In this document: positions 32,601 to 45,600 of the stretch, piece after piece
How positions within the stretch are numbered: the first letter of the stretch is position 1
Layout of the letters: each line of letters opens with the position of its first letter
From: Agelas oroides
Lineage: Eukaryota; Porifera; Demospongiae; Agelasida; Agelasidae
Assembly: GCA_949130485.1 (NCBI GenBank)
Contig: OX422184.1
Location: 19,794,824 to 19,858,823 of the forward strand
Direction of reading: 5' to 3'
Length of the DNA stretch: 64,000 nt
Notes under the pieces: generated by a model
The model's database searches: none
What the model was told of the DNA's origin: nothing
What the model saw: the letters and a program-made list of their open reading frames with translations, nothing else
Made by a program: the position numbers and the translations under genes

Positions 32601-35600
32601 CTCAGAAATGATCTCAGGGCATATATTCTGTCCGGGAGGAAGGTGGGGGGCATGCCCCTAGACCCCCTGTAGCTACTGTGTAGCTGTAGTCATGTGCCTT
32701 CCACTGCCTATGTAGTCCATTCCTTTACATTTCTCTATATAAACTACACTGCAGACACGAGTTTACTTACTGCCAAGTGTTGCAACATAATCATGTGAAT
32801 GGTCATTACACCTATATACTATGTTCACAGGAAATGGCATACATACAGTACAATTTTGTCATCAAAAATTTTTGTTTTTGTACTGTATTCTCCTTGTTAA
32901 CACCACTGCCAGATCAATAAATGCCGCAAGTTTTTTCTGATCTTAAGATGGTAACAAAAAATCCTCTGAAGTACAATAACCACAGTTTTGATAACAAGCG
33001 GCGTATGTAGAATGACGTGCAGAAGCCAAAGCTGTAAACATACCTCGTGTGATAGTGGGTGTTGGTGTTTGGGGAGATATTGGAGGATCAACCAGTTCAT
33101 CTGCAGATAGAAACATGCACATCAATCACTTGTCAATAGTGGGATCTCATTCATGAAAAATGTTGAAATTAGCCTCAACCCCAGAATGCCTCTCTTCTAA
33201 ACTTGCAAAACAAAACAAAAAATGGTAAAATTATAATGTGAAAGTAGAGAGAACGCATGTGGGTAAACAAATCTACATGTGTGTTTGTCCCAAACATTGA
33301 TGGTTGCTTGTCCAAGTTGCATATACGTATGCTACTGTCTATAATTATCACTGCACAGTCCATGCTCTGCTACAGTCTTTGTCAAACTTACATGAAGTCA
33401 TTCCACATTCAGTCACAAAAATTAATGCACTTGTAGTGACTTACCAGGCTCATTTTCAATGGCAGAAGGCCTCCGTTCTGTAATTATAGTTGGGTCATAA
33501 TGAGAAGCAGTAGCTCCCCGAATCACAGCAAACTCTGGTTCAGGTGGAACCGCAAAGTTGTATCTGCAGCCTCGAAAAGTTTCTTTTATTCTTGCTTCTA
33601 GTTGATTGCGAAGATATTCGCAGCCACCAAAACCACCAACCCAATAGATTGTGTCAATTGTGTTGGCAATCATGTATTTTTGTAGATGTGATTCAATAAG
33701 ATGTGCTATTCCGTCTACAGCAGGTTGGAAGAATTCTGCCATTTTAGATTTACTAATTCGCATCACAGCACCATCATCTTCTATTTTCACAGACTTATCT
33801 ACTTTTGAATTGAGTGTTTTTTCATAGAGTTTCGTAAATGTATGTGGGAATTCAACAATATAGCTCTCACGACCTTCCTCTGAACCAAACCGCCTTTTCT
33901 GTTTCTCAAATCGGGTGTAAAAAAGTTCATTGAGATCTGCTTTGTGTCGTACTTGTTTCTCAGGAGAGCTTTCTTCAATGTAGCATGAGAACTTTGGATC
34001 ATCAACAAACTCTTCAAGAAATTTAGAAAATTTTTCGTTCACAGCTGTTCCACCCAGGAATTTGCCAGCTGGTGCTGCTATTTCTTTAATGGAACCTCCT
34101 ACAATGTGATGTGAGGCAATATCGACTGTACCTCCCCCAATGTCAATAACAAGGTAGTTTTCGGGTCTCACGACAAACTGTGCCCCTTTACCAGCCACCC
34201 TAGCTTTGTGTCGACAGTGTATGGCTGCAGATTCAGGCTCCAAAGCAAGTGACAGTTTCTTTGGTGACTTCTCTACCTGTGGCAGGCTACGAGTTGCAGC
34301 AGCAATTTCAATGGGTGGAGGTTCTGAGTCGGAGCACAGACCAGCCTAAAATGATGAATGCATCTTAAGATGAGAAATGAACATAAACAGGATTTTATTT
34401 CTATACCAGTGTCAGTTTCTCAAGGACACCACTCCTTCAGCAAATTATTAAAAATTGTCTTCGATCTATGTACTATGGCTCGTCCCCAGGCCCCTCACCA
34501 CCTCTGAAGAGAGGCCGGGTACTTACTGTTTGTGCATGCACAAAATATCTTTCGTAAAAAGCTTCATACACTTACCTTGTCCATATGTGGAAGATTATAT
34601 TAACTAAGAATACAACTCCAACTGCGATTTAACTTGCAGAATCCTGCTAGAATATTACTTTTCAGATGTGGCAGTATCACCTTTCCACAACATACAGTCA
34701 AACAGAAAGGTAGAGTAAGTTAGCAATCATCGGACAACAGGTATATTCGGACACTCAAACGCGGAGGGAAAACTGCGTAAACATTCGGCGATACCACAAG
34801 ACTGTACCTGAGGTACGTGGTACCTGGTGTACCAAAAATGACGCCCGCGCATTGTTTCCTGTTGGCGCTAGAAGCGATAAAATGGCCGTCCGAAAAACAT
34901 CAATATTCGGAAAAGTGTATGTATTTTCAGACACTGTTGTTTGTGCCTTCTCTGAAGCTGCTACCAAAATATATTGCGAATTGGGGAGGTCTTGGGGCAT
35001 CGTATCAATGCTAAAATCTCTCCAAAAGCAACTTCAGAGAAGGCACAAACAACAGTGTCTGAAAATACATACACTTTTCCGAATATTGATGTTTTTCGGA
35101 CGGCCATTTTATCGCTTCTAGTGCCAACAGGAAACAATGCGCGGGCGTCATTTTCGGTACACCAGGTACCACGTACCTCAGCTACAGTCTTGTGGTATCG
35201 CCGAATGTTTACGCAGTTTTCCCTCCGCGTTTGAGTTTCCGAATATACCTGTCGTCCGATGATTGCTAACTTACTCTAACAAATCGATTAGCGAAAAGGC
35301 CTGTTGGTAGCCACAGAAACACTTTTCTCCATTTGTGCACGGCTTGTAACTGCTCTGTCTTTACAACAGAAACATCACAAAATAAACTTAGCAGACAGAA
35401 GCAGCCAACTCTCTCACTCATTTATGTAAAGGGAATGTGTATGGTTTGTACATGGACCTAATGTACGGTATGTAAGTATTTGTTATTTTATGATCCCCTA
35501 AAAACCGATATTTTGCACATGCGAAATGGGTAAGTACCAGGCCTCTCTTTGGGGACGGGGGGGGGAGGGGCCCAGGGACAAGACTACTACAGGGCAACAC

Positions 35601-38600
35601 CGTCTACAGCCCTTGCAATGCTGTTTTGGTGCACTGCCTAAATTACCCCTGGGGCGGGCGTTATCGCACCATAAACAGGAAGACGGTTGTATCTATGTAA
35701 ACAATGCGGGACCTTGGAATGCAATTAAGTACCTTCCCTACGCTTATCTTGTTTGACTAAAGCGTGATGCGATATGCACGTCTGTAACACTAGAAGTCAT
35801 TTTGTCAAGTGCTTCCAGCAATTTTCAAAGCACACATTAGTAGAGTCATGTGCACCATGTAGGGTAGCACATGCCAGCTACCTCCAAATATGCTGCATAA
35901 TGGCCACTTAGCAGCTCTTTTTCCAGAAGTAACCCACGCGGAATTTGCCAGAAGAGAACTGGAGTATGCTATTGGGTTCAATCGAGAAAAAATCCAATCG
36001 TCTTTGATTTCACCGTGGGAAACATTTGTAGCTTACCACTAAAGGTGCGAAGTGGAAGTTTAAATGGCTGGTGAGTGTGGCATATTTGCCAGTTTCCGCG
36101 CTTTGGAAACAGATATCGACTATTCTCACAGATAAAAAGTTGGGCCAGTTGAAATAGAACATAATGGTGCAGAAACAATCGCGAAGTTTTACTCGTGCCA
36201 ATTCCACATACTATGACATACCCTGAGGGAGGGACTTGGTACAGCTAGGCTGTTTGCTGGCATGGTCGAAAATAATGTCACAGTAAACAATAAGGGTGGG
36301 GCTACATGTAACAACAGTAAAACAATTACTTCAAGCTTCTTCCCTTGTCATAAAGTTGATTCAAATTTTGCCATAATATAGCCTCAAAAGCCATTGACCC
36401 AGTCCTTAATGCCCCTGAGTATTGGAAGGTGATCTGGCAAGAGGACTTAATTACTCATTGAGTCATGCTTGTAAATTTTCTCTCTTTTTTTTACACTTGT
36501 ACAATTCATATTAAAGGTTACGATCAACTAGTTGGAAACCTGTGAACTGCTGGTTCAAATGTGTTGGGACGTTTTTAAACAGAAGTCTCTTAATAATATA
36601 TTTCTTTTATGAGCTGTTAGACTGTTGAGATAAATATCAGTTATGGTTTTGGAAATATTAAGCAATACATTTACTTTTTTTTTTACGAAGTAAACATTTC
36701 CACTCTATGCATGCACAAAAACAAAACAATAACAAAAAAAAAAAAACGCTTCAGAAGGCCCCAGAACACACCTTAGAGCAACTAAGAGCTCAATTTTCTG
36801 GGAGAGCATGCCCCCAGACACCCCTAGGGTAGGTAGGTTTTAGCCCACCCAATGTATACTAGGGGCCCTAGTCTTTGGTTTTGCCCTGGGCCTTTCAAAT
36901 CCTCAAGGTGGCTCTGGGTACACTACTTATTACTGGTCCAATGAAGCACATAAAATTGTGTTTTACTGCTCTGCTATAACACTTTGTTTTGGGATCAACC
37001 ATGTGTTTATCATAATTTAATGTGACCATGAAAATTTACTATGAGCATGCATGTTAGACCTCCTCAGTCGATTTTTTGCAACTTGAGTTTCGGACTAACC
37101 ATGCATCCAGCCTCACGCATCATTCTTTTCCCCTTTGACTTCCAGAAGGCTGGTACAGTGATCACCCAGTCAAAGTCTGATGCTCTGAGTTCAGTGCCAT
37201 GATCCCTCAATTCCATTAGCAGTCGATCCTTGAGATGGTGAAGGATGTGTGCAATAACATCCAACAAGAAAAACTGCTTGTCATTCAAAGCAGAGATTGT
37301 TTGGTTCCTGTCAATATCCTGGGGGAAGTGAAAGTATACTGCATAAGTTAGTTAGTAGATCGGGAAATTTTTGCTGTTAAAATATTTTCGTCGGTGCGCG
37401 AAAGTGACGAAAATTAAACGCGCGAAAATAAAATCTACAAATACGCGCTACATTGAGGAACCGTCGAGTGACGAAATATTTTTAACGCGAAAATAAAATT
37501 GAAGGGCTGAGAAGCATAGTGGTCTAACCCACAAATGTTGAGTTAGCCCCCCCTAACATGCATGGGAACACTCTTAAAATGCATTTTGAACATTTAGGAA
37601 TTTGAAATATCTGACCACATGTTCATATGGTATGTATGTTTTTTATTGCATATTTGCACAATTCATGCAATTTCCAGTACTTGATTTTGGGTTAGACCAC
37701 TACGCTTCTCAGCCCTTCAATTTAAAACGTGAATTATTTTTACTGTGAAATTTTCCTGATCTACAGTAATACATATTTATTTCTAAGTTAGTAATAAAAC
37801 ATTTTGATTTCAGTTACTGGTACATCAACCTAATGTTCAAAACTATGCAATTGTGATGCCCAGCTGAGCTTAGCCTATACCCCCAATCAATTTCCAGTTT
37901 GATCAACATATCTGCATACTACGTTATTCGTTGTTTGACAGGAGGGTGCAGTTTTTTGCTACATGAAATTATAATGATCTGCAATCACAATGTTAGTATT
38001 TCCAGTGATGTTCTTTTGATTACCTAGTCGCCCATACCACCTTCCACCTTTTATCCATGGTTTAGGATTACATTCGTAGTGTTCCATTAACAGTACATGA
38101 ATACTGCCCTGAGTTAACCCATAATGCGTAAATATTTTCAGAGTAAGACATGAATAAAGCCCAACTCCACCCCTTGTCTAGTAAAATGCATGAATCTCTC
38201 CAGAGGGCCACTAGTAATGCATGAATAAAGCCAGAGATCCACCCCTTGTCTGGCACAAACATGCCATAAAATATTCATGAAACAAGACCCGCATTACTTG
38301 GTGTTGGCACTTGAAACTTTGCTGGCTGATTTATTTCTGACTAGTCTTTTTCTTTTTTTTTTTCCCACAAAAAGGATTTTACTCTATTGGTTTTTTTCTT
38401 TGGTTCATGTAGTACAAGCATGAATCAAAATTGAACTTTTACTTTAGCACAGTTGTACATTCTCAAGAGTGCATAAGAACCTGTAGCTTCGTCCCCTCGA
38501 CAGGGAGAGCATGGGAACGAGGTTAGGCGGCTTGATTAAGAGCATGTAACTCCAAAAAATTTGAAACCGGTCAGAATTTACCGCCAGTACTAAAAATAGT

Positions 38601-40054
38601 AACACGTACTGAGCATGCTGCGTAGACATAAGCCATTGCTGCTAAGCCTGTCACTGGGTGTTCTATTTTTAGCACGGTTCAATAATTTTAGACCGGACTA
38701 GGGTTAGCCCAGCACCAGTTTGACTTTTTGAATCACAGAGTGTGACTGGATGTGCATGCAGAAATGTTTCCAATATCATGCACTTCAGTCACCTTCAGTG
38801 TTTTCCCTGAGCCATAGATGCATCAGATTGCTCAAGTTCACTCTTATTGTATTTGCCTAGTATGAAAAACTAATTTACAACTTTTCTTGGTATAATACAG
38901 AATCTACAACTTACTGCATGTGAGCATTAAAATGGGGTGAGTTGGTCTTTCTCATCACATGATGGCAGGTGGACACAAGGTGAATATATAGTATAGCAGG
39001 GAAAGATTTAACGAAGATGAAAGGAGTGGGCCCAGTGTCTCAGCAAATTAGCTTTAGTCATGGGTAGTGTCTGCCTCATATGCTAGTAGATTGTGTCCGC
39101 TTTTGCTATAGTGTCCAGGGTGCAGACACAATCTGTTAGTGGATGGTACTAGTGTCTGCCCAGACATTGTCTGTTAGCGACTGATGTCCACTACGGAACT
39201 ATCTGCCAGCGGATATTGCCCATGCTAGATAAAATAGCAGATGGTAGCACTAGCTACAGTTTGCTTATCTATTAGCATTTAGCCTGGCACTATGTAGCTT
39301 TATCAGGAGGTTGCGCCTTCAGACTGCAGGTCTATGGGAAATACTGCGTGTGTACAAAATGACCACCAAAAATCAGGTCATAACCACTGTCTCTCCAGTT
39401 TGTCTGTAACCACTCTGTGATTAAAACCACCAACTTGTTATTGCAGTGTGACTCAACACTTTTTGGGGGTGGGGAAGTGCATGGGACGGAATGCACAAAT
39501 TAATGGCGGTTACCTCAGGTCTACCATTTTTGTCTAAGTTACATACTAGTACTCGTGCACTGGGATAACGCGAAGACGAAATGGCAGACTAGACTAGACA
39601 GGGAAAAGGTAAACGGTACAATAAAACTGGGTGGGACTCGCACAGTTTTGCTTTACTATCAAAACTGCAATGCGACACACGGGGTTGCTCCACTACCATA
39701 CCCTGTATTGGGACAAGGATGCTGTGTAGCTAGTTATGTTTATATTACCTTTTCGTATCGCAGGTTCTTCTTCACGTGTTCAAAGTAGTGGTGTTGAAGT
39801 CTTTCCTCGCGTTCGAGGGCGGCAAATTGCTCTCGAGCTTCGTACCCAAATGCTATCTTCTTGCCATTGGGGTCAAAAAGGATGCAGCTTGGTACTCGCT
39901 TGTGCCGAGCACTGTCTAGCGTCAGAACGGTGGGATCGACTTCGCTGGGATTAGGCGATAGATCTGGGCGAAGGAGATAGGCTACAGAGCATTGCGTCGT
40001 TCCAAAGTCAATGGTAGTAACAAATTGTGGCGTAGTCCCAGCGGCAGTAGCCAT
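29376..40054 (-). CDS. HSPA12-like HSP70 ATPase fused to a C-terminal Death domain
   Basis: Exons in coding order: 40054-39749, 37318-37100, 34345-33445, 33100-33044, 31302-31201, 29659-29376. Phases 0,0,1,1,1 join without a break, giving 622 codons and a TAA at 29376-29378. The start is the first ATG of exon 1, before TTIDFGTTQCSVAY (phosphate-1 loop, residues about 14-27). WVITVPAFWKSKGKRMMREA lies in exon 2. Exon 3 has ALEPESAAIHC, LVIDIGGGTVDIASH (phosphate-2, about 240-254) and YWVGGFGGCEYLRNQ (adenosine site). These are HSPA12 family marks, distinct from canonical HSP70. Unlike the plus-strand paralogue it has no substrate-binding part: after PAT-rich ASHYDPT and a Ser/Thr/Pro linker (about 476-528) it goes directly into a Death domain (529-622). 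A nucleotide-controlled Death-domain adaptor is inferred. Introns hold a foldback (34,712-35,277) and a MITE (29,959-30,649). Confidence 0.85.
29959..30649. mobile_element. MITE with TACCGTAATTATTCTAATGC ends, containing a 110-bp tandem repeat
   Basis: The inverted ends are TACCGTAATTATTCTAATGC at 29,959 and GTATTAGAATAATTACGGTA ending at 30,649. Inner sub-terminal repeats (GAATTTATCATGAATCCAA-like) are also inverted or repeated. The middle has three imperfect units sharing GCAGAGTTTGACGAGGTA and GCTATACACTTA. It is inserted in the last intron of the HSPA12-Death gene. Confidence 0.75.
30737..31210 (+). other. Antisense open frame inside an intron of the HSPA12-Death gene; unknown
   Basis: After TTTTAG at 30,731-30,736 the plus strand is open for 157 codons to a TAG at 31,208-31,210. 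It starts GFLRYNIPQRGVSSAVEDIP and is rich in Cys. There is no ATG near the start, so if real it would be an exon. The last bases overlap the linker exon of the minus-strand gene. The opposite strand is interrupted in all frames. No domain is recognised. It may be a remnant of an inserted element. Confidence 0.3.
32403..32465 (+). repeat. 17-base tandem repeat (GACACCTGGACCTAATC)
   Basis: Three to four consecutive units with no substitutions in the inner copies, in an intron of the minus-strand gene. Confidence 0.9.
34712..35277. mobile_element. Long foldback element, arms of about 255 bases
   Basis: The left arm starts AGAGTAAGTTAGCAATCATC at 34,712 and the right arm ends with its exact inverse at 35,277. 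The arms match almost base for base through GTGCCTTCTCTGAAGCTGCT, leaving a loop of about 60 bases near 35,000. No protein is encoded; ORFs in both arms are mirror images. It sits in intron 2 of the HSPA12-Death gene. Confidence 0.9.
37370..37760. repeat. Inverted repeat with CGCGAAAATAAAATT flanks
   Basis: TTGAAGGGCTGAGAAGCATA at about 37,498 is repeated inverted at about 37,706-37,730, about 30 bases per arm. Outside, AAATTTTTGCTGTTAAAATA and its diverged inverse, plus GCGAAAGTGACGAAAATTAA units, extend the structure. It lies in intron 1 of the minus-strand gene. Confidence 0.7.
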
Positions 40055-41851
40055 CGTTCGCTACTACTATTACCACTTTGCAGATAGTCTGAGAGGTGTG
40101 GCTTGCAAGACTATCTTTCTAGCAAAAATTAATCATTAGTGAACTTTAACCTTTCATGCAAGGGTACCTACCACACCTGGGGCTTGTTGGGGGGTAGGAG
40201 AGGAATTTAGTGAAGCGACCCCCAATACCTGGGGCATGAACATGTGTACACATATCCCACTCCTTCCTGTCATAGCTACGCAGTGTTGCCAGATCATGAA
40301 CAAAATTCACAGGATTATTAACATTCTGCTTGAACGGGTTAGTCTCATTTTGCCTAGTCTCATTTTGTCATTTAGTCAGGTAGCAGACAATATGCGAATT
40401 ACTGGCCAAGTAAATTTAAAGATCTGATAAAAAAAATTAAAGAAGAGCTGTGGGCATGTGTGGAATGTTCCATGGACAAATACTGTTTCAGCTTCTGCTA
40501 GCTAGGTGTTTTTATGTTGTTATCGCTTGTGCCTTTCTTGGTAGAGAGATGCTCTCATCAATTTGAGGGTTGGTAGCTTCGCTGCTACTTCATTCATGTC
40601 TGGTCTTCCGGCTACCAGATGGACTTAGGGTTGAATACTTTCCCTGACCTTGCATGCATTTAAGTGCTGCAGTAATCTTGTGTGCTTCCAGTTCAAGATC
40701 ACAGAAGAGACTGCACCAAGAGTAACTTTTGATATTGGGTATCAAAGAGTAATGTTAACTTAGCTGTTTGCTAAATTTACTGAGTAGGTGAAATGGATCT
40801 TTAGTAGCTAGGCGAAATGAGATTAGGTGAAATTGCTTGATAAACCACCAAATTTTTATGAACATTTAGCTAGCTATGAACAGTCATGGACTTTTTGTGA
40901 ACTTACCCCAGCTGAAGGTAACTGTAAGACCCCAAGTTTAGTGAAATGTGTGCAGAAGTACACAAATACAATGCAAAGGCAACAAATAAACAACAAATTT
41001 CAACTTGACTGACACTGACACCCATACACTGAATTTTGGTCTCTTCGTATTGTACTTTAATTTGTAAATTTTTTCTTACCCAACAACCACCCCAGGTATG
41101 CAAGGTGGGAGCATAGCATGGGGCTAGCCATACACTATAGTGTATGTCTTGCTGTTCACGATACTGCTAAGTAAACTCATGCATGTCTTTTAGCTGTAGC
41201 AACTTATAAGAGTGCCGCAAAGCAGGGTGAATATATGTGGAGATAGCCCTTCAGTGCCATCATGCACACACCATCGACAAGAATCCCAGCTTTCCCCCGG
41301 CTGCTAAACTACACAGTTAGCTACACTGAAAGCTGCATAAGTGCATCTTGAAGATGATGTGATTGTACCCAAGTGGGAATGCAGTGTCAATACATCTCAT
41401 TTGGTACACTTGGGATTGAATTGTAACGGTTGGGCACCGCCCCTTGTGTGATCTGTGTTACATGACGCAGACTAGGCAGTTCAATGAATTTTGTGCAGAA
41501 TAAAACTGTGTGTCAGATATTCGCCACCGGGAGGGCCAGGTCTCTGTCCCATGGACTCTAAAAACACCCCCTATTCAACATCGACTTATGCACCTAGCTA
41601 TCACTGTTATGCACCACCCTCCCAGGTTGGTGGTGGGTGGGGGGTTTGAAGGGGGTTTGACTCCAGCACATTTGTGTAGTTCAGACTTGATGAAAGGGAT
41701 TGCTCCTGTAGAAGGGAATTGATAATTGCCTCCCCTATTACGCCCCACCTTCTACCAACCTAGGAGGGTGGGGCATAACAGTGATAGCTGTATTAAAGGG
41801 GCGAGGCTAGTCTGTTAACACGGTGGAGTACTCCTACTGGCAAAATCCGAG
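40055..41851. promoter_or_regulatory. Shared upstream region of two head-to-head HSPA12-like genes
   Basis: The two initiator ATGs (40,054 minus; 41,852 plus) face away from each other across 1.8 kb, so promoters for both must lie here or overlap it. TATTAAAGGGGCGAGG at about 41,793-41,808 is a possible TATA-like site about 50 bases before the plus ATG. I found no clear canonical heat-shock element (nGAAnnTTCnnGAA). An inverted repeat with arms AGCTATCACTGTTATGC-ACC (about 41,597) and its inverse (about 41,770-41,792) lies close to the plus start. No other gene is visible. Confidence 0.5.
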
Positions 41852-42636
41852 ATGGCTGTTCATACGTATAACGGTCGTTCGAAGGTGGACAGAAAGGTTT
41901 ACAGGACTACGCCACAATTTATAACTACCATTGATTTCGGAACAACGCACTGCTCTGTAGCCTATCTCCTCCGCCCAGACCTAGAATCTAATCCAAGCGA
42001 AGTCGATCCCACCGTTCTGACGCTAGACAACGCCGGGAACAAGCGAGTACCGAGCTGCATCCTATTCGATCCCAGTGGCAATAAGATGGCCTTTGGTCAG
42101 GAAGCCCGAGAGCAATACGCCGACCTCGATCACGAGGAAAGACCCCAGTATCACTACTTTGAACACGTGAAGAAGAACCTGCAGCATGATGAGGTAACAT
42201 ATAACCACATGCCAATGCTGCGAATGACATAGTTAGGTAAGCATGCTTGCATGGAAAGGTCCGCACTACGTTTTATAAACTAACTCGGATGCGTATTAAA
42301 TGCGAGACATCCCAGATTTTACTGTCATAGCCCTTGAGTGATGCATTAAGCTACACCATTTCCAATGCCTTATGCATGAGTGTGTTGTAGTAATTGAGGC
42401 GGAGGGATCTAAGCTGGGCTTTGGATCATAATGTTTCAAGTATAAATTGCACCCCAAGATGCTCAAAGTAGCATTTCAAAATATGTGGGGAAAATGTACT
42501 TTATGCTGCAGTTTTACCAAGCTTTCTGGTTAGTACTGCCAGCCACATAGTCACCCTGCTTTGCGGCACTCTTACAAGTTGCTACAGCTGAAAGACATGC
42601 ATGAGTTTACTTAGCAGTATCATGAATAGCAAGACA
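41146..42636. repeat. Inverted repeat arms flanking the first exon of the HSPA12-F-BAR gene
   Basis: The arms are 41,146-41,230 and 42,551-42,636, both containing ACTGCTAAGTAAACTCATGC (inverted in the second) and AGAGTGCCGCAAAGCAGGGT. Between them lie the proximal upstream region and exon 1 (41,852-42,193). They look like two copies of one element inserted in opposite directions. Confidence 0.7.
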
Positions 42637-45600
42637 CACCCTCCCAAGCTGACCCATCTGGTGGGTGTGACTAAATGAAATCACTGTAAGGCGTAAGTTA
42701 TGGTGTCTGCTTCACCGTGAACATGTGCACAAATGTCAGTCACAGGAAGTTTGCAAAATGATGAATAGAAGCTGGTGGTATTGTGTTAGGTGTTATTGTA
42801 TTACTAGTGTTGAATACGTTTTTATGTACATGTATAGGCTAGTTTAAGCTGTACTATGCTTTTACTTCTTCAGCATTTTGACAGGAACCAACAAATTTCT
42901 GCTTTGAATGGCAAGCAGTTCTTCTTGGTAGATGTTATTGCACACATCCTTCACCATCTGAAGGACCGACTGCTCACAGAAGTGAGAGATTTTGGCTACA
43001 AGGACCTCCAAGCTTCAGACATCAACTGGGTGATCACAGTACCAGCTTTTTGGAAGTCTGGGGGAAAACGCATGATGCGTGAGGCTGGATACATGGTTAG
43101 TCCAACCTCAATTTGCAAAAGCATAATTACCAGAGCTAGGAAGTTGGACATGCTTGTATAGGTTTTCAGGAAAGGCTTGCTGATAGATCTGTTACAATAA
43201 GCATAAATTGTTCCCAAGCTAAGCTAACGTGAAGAGCAGTAAAAATTCGACCAGAAATATAAATAGAGTGCTTAATTCCATTCCTGAGCTCTTTTTGCAC
43301 ACCCTGACTGCTACGTATCAACTCTTGCTTATATTCCAGTTAACATGCCATATTTTATGGTTACCCACCAATTTGAGTTTGTTACCAGGCACTCCAGCTT
43401 ATATAATTATGTTATATATACATAGTAGAGGTGTATATGGCTAATATATTATACCCAAGACCATTTTGAAGCTTGAATCGATGTGGCTAGTGTCATTGTG
43501 CAGTGACTGTGTTGCTGCTATGCTTAGGCCACTTCTCTGCAGTCAAGGCTAAGTTGGACCCATGACGAAGGGCCTTTCACTCGCGCCAACTTGAAACCAA
43601 GATGCTGTTGGCGCTCGGCCATGATGCCAATGAGCAGCTAGCTTGCTACCTAACCGCTCTCGGAAGTTGGCGATCATGAAACAATGATTCAAGCTGGCAG
43701 TAGAACGCCCAGCCTCACAGTTCCATTGGCAGTGGCGGCAACGACTCATGGAACACAAACTGGTCTAGCACTATCCCAGGATCCACTGCCTGGCGAGTGA
43801 AATTATTGTAAGCATCCATCAGGGTAGTGGCTAGCTACCTAGCTGGAAACAGTAGCGGTGTGCATGGTGTGTTCCACACGCCATTTAAGCCCTGTGTCAC
43901 TGTACAAACAAACTGGAAAATTTGTGTAAGGCTTTTGCTGTTATGCTAGTCAGGGTTTCATACAGGATTTTTTCCTGGGGGGTTGGGGGAAACGTATATA
44001 GATGCGTGCAAAGAGTGCATGCACGCGTTGGTACACCCGCTAGATTTTTTGGACATATTGAAGGACAAGAAACATCAGATTCAGCTATAATACATTAAGC
44101 CCATAATTATGCCCCCTATTGTAGCAGTTGAGGCAATTATCACATCATAATTTCTGGGAGGGAAATCCCAGTGCCCCCTCCACCCTCTGTATGAAGCTAG
44201 TAGTCAGTAGTGAGTACAGTACAGGGGCTCTAAAGTGCTGGCAGTAGCTCTCTTGAGTGAAATATAAGCAAATGGAATGTGTGATGTCATGTGTGATGTT
44301 ATGCCAGCAGAAAAATCTCTTTGAGTTGCTGTGAGGGTTGAGCATGATGAAATAGTGTTGTGGCTGGTGAGGGGAAGAACAAAAGCTTCATTCCTGGGGA
44401 AGGTGAACAATGGCATTAACTAATATGCACTCAGATCGGATGTCTGTTGCTTCGGCTGGCCTGGCTATATTGCGTTCATTATTACTTTTATCTTGCACGT
44501 TAGGTGTTTACATTTAATGGCAAGCTCAAACTTTTGTAATTTTGAGTTTGTCGTATTTTGCGAGTACCACTTTTAGTGCTATCGCCTAGTGCTACAAGTT
44601 GGTGGGTGGGGTTTTGGCAACAACAGTGGATTACTGACAGAATTTCTTGTTCCTGAAAAGTTATGCACATGGAGCAAGGGTTGGCATATAGAGCGTTTAC
44701 AGGCCTTAAACATGTCACTGCTGGACAGTATTTTGCAACGATAACCATAAAGTCAGTAAACATTCAGCCATTCCACTTCCAAAGCAAAAAAAACAGTAGA
44801 ATGTAATCATGCTCACAGGTCTCATGCAGAGCATTTTGTACTGCATGAAAAATGTGGATGTGTGAGACCTGGAAATGAGGCTATTGCAGCGATCCAATTT
44901 AGACTCCATTTCATTGTGATTACTAATTGTGGGTACTGTTTTTAACAATTAGCTCGCTAAAGTCACTTAATTTAGTACCCATAATTGAAAGTGACTTCAA
45001 GGTAATGCTACAAGTCAGAAAAGGATGTGGAGACTTTATGTTCAGTGAGGAATTCATCTTTCTAATGCATAATCATCATTTTAGGCTGGTCTGTGCTCAA
45101 ATTCAGAGCCTCCGTCCATTTGCATTGCCACTGGAAACCATGACCCACCACAAGGAGAGAAATCACCAGAGAAACTGTTGCTTGCTTTGGAGCCTGAATC
45201 TGCAGGTATTCACTGTCAACACGAAGCGAAGGTGGCCATTAAAGGGTCGCAATATTTAGTGAGAGCCAAAAAGTACCTTGTCATCGACATTGGAGGAGGT
45301 ACAGCTGATATTGCCTCACATCACATTGTAGGAGGTTGTATTGAAGAAATAGGGCCACCAGCTGGTAACTTCTGGGGTGGAACAACTGTGAATGAAGAGT
45401 TCTCAAAATTTCTCGAAGATTTCGTTGATGATCCAGAGTTCTCACGCTACATTGAAAACAGCTCTCCTGAGAAGCAAACACGACACAAAGTAGATCTGAA
45501 TAAACTTCTTTACACCACATTTGAGACACAGAAAAGGCAGTTTGGTTCAGGTGAAGTTTGTAAGAGCTACATTGTTAAATTTCCACGCTCATTTGTGAAG

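Noticed and set aside
34755-35234. Mirror-image ORFs on both strands
   Set aside because: They are the two arms of the foldback element read in opposite directions.
40055-41851. Heat-shock elements between the two HSP70-like genes
   Set aside because: I looked for alternating GAA/TTC pentamers and found none convincing. HSPA12-type genes are not generally heat-induced, so none should be assumed.
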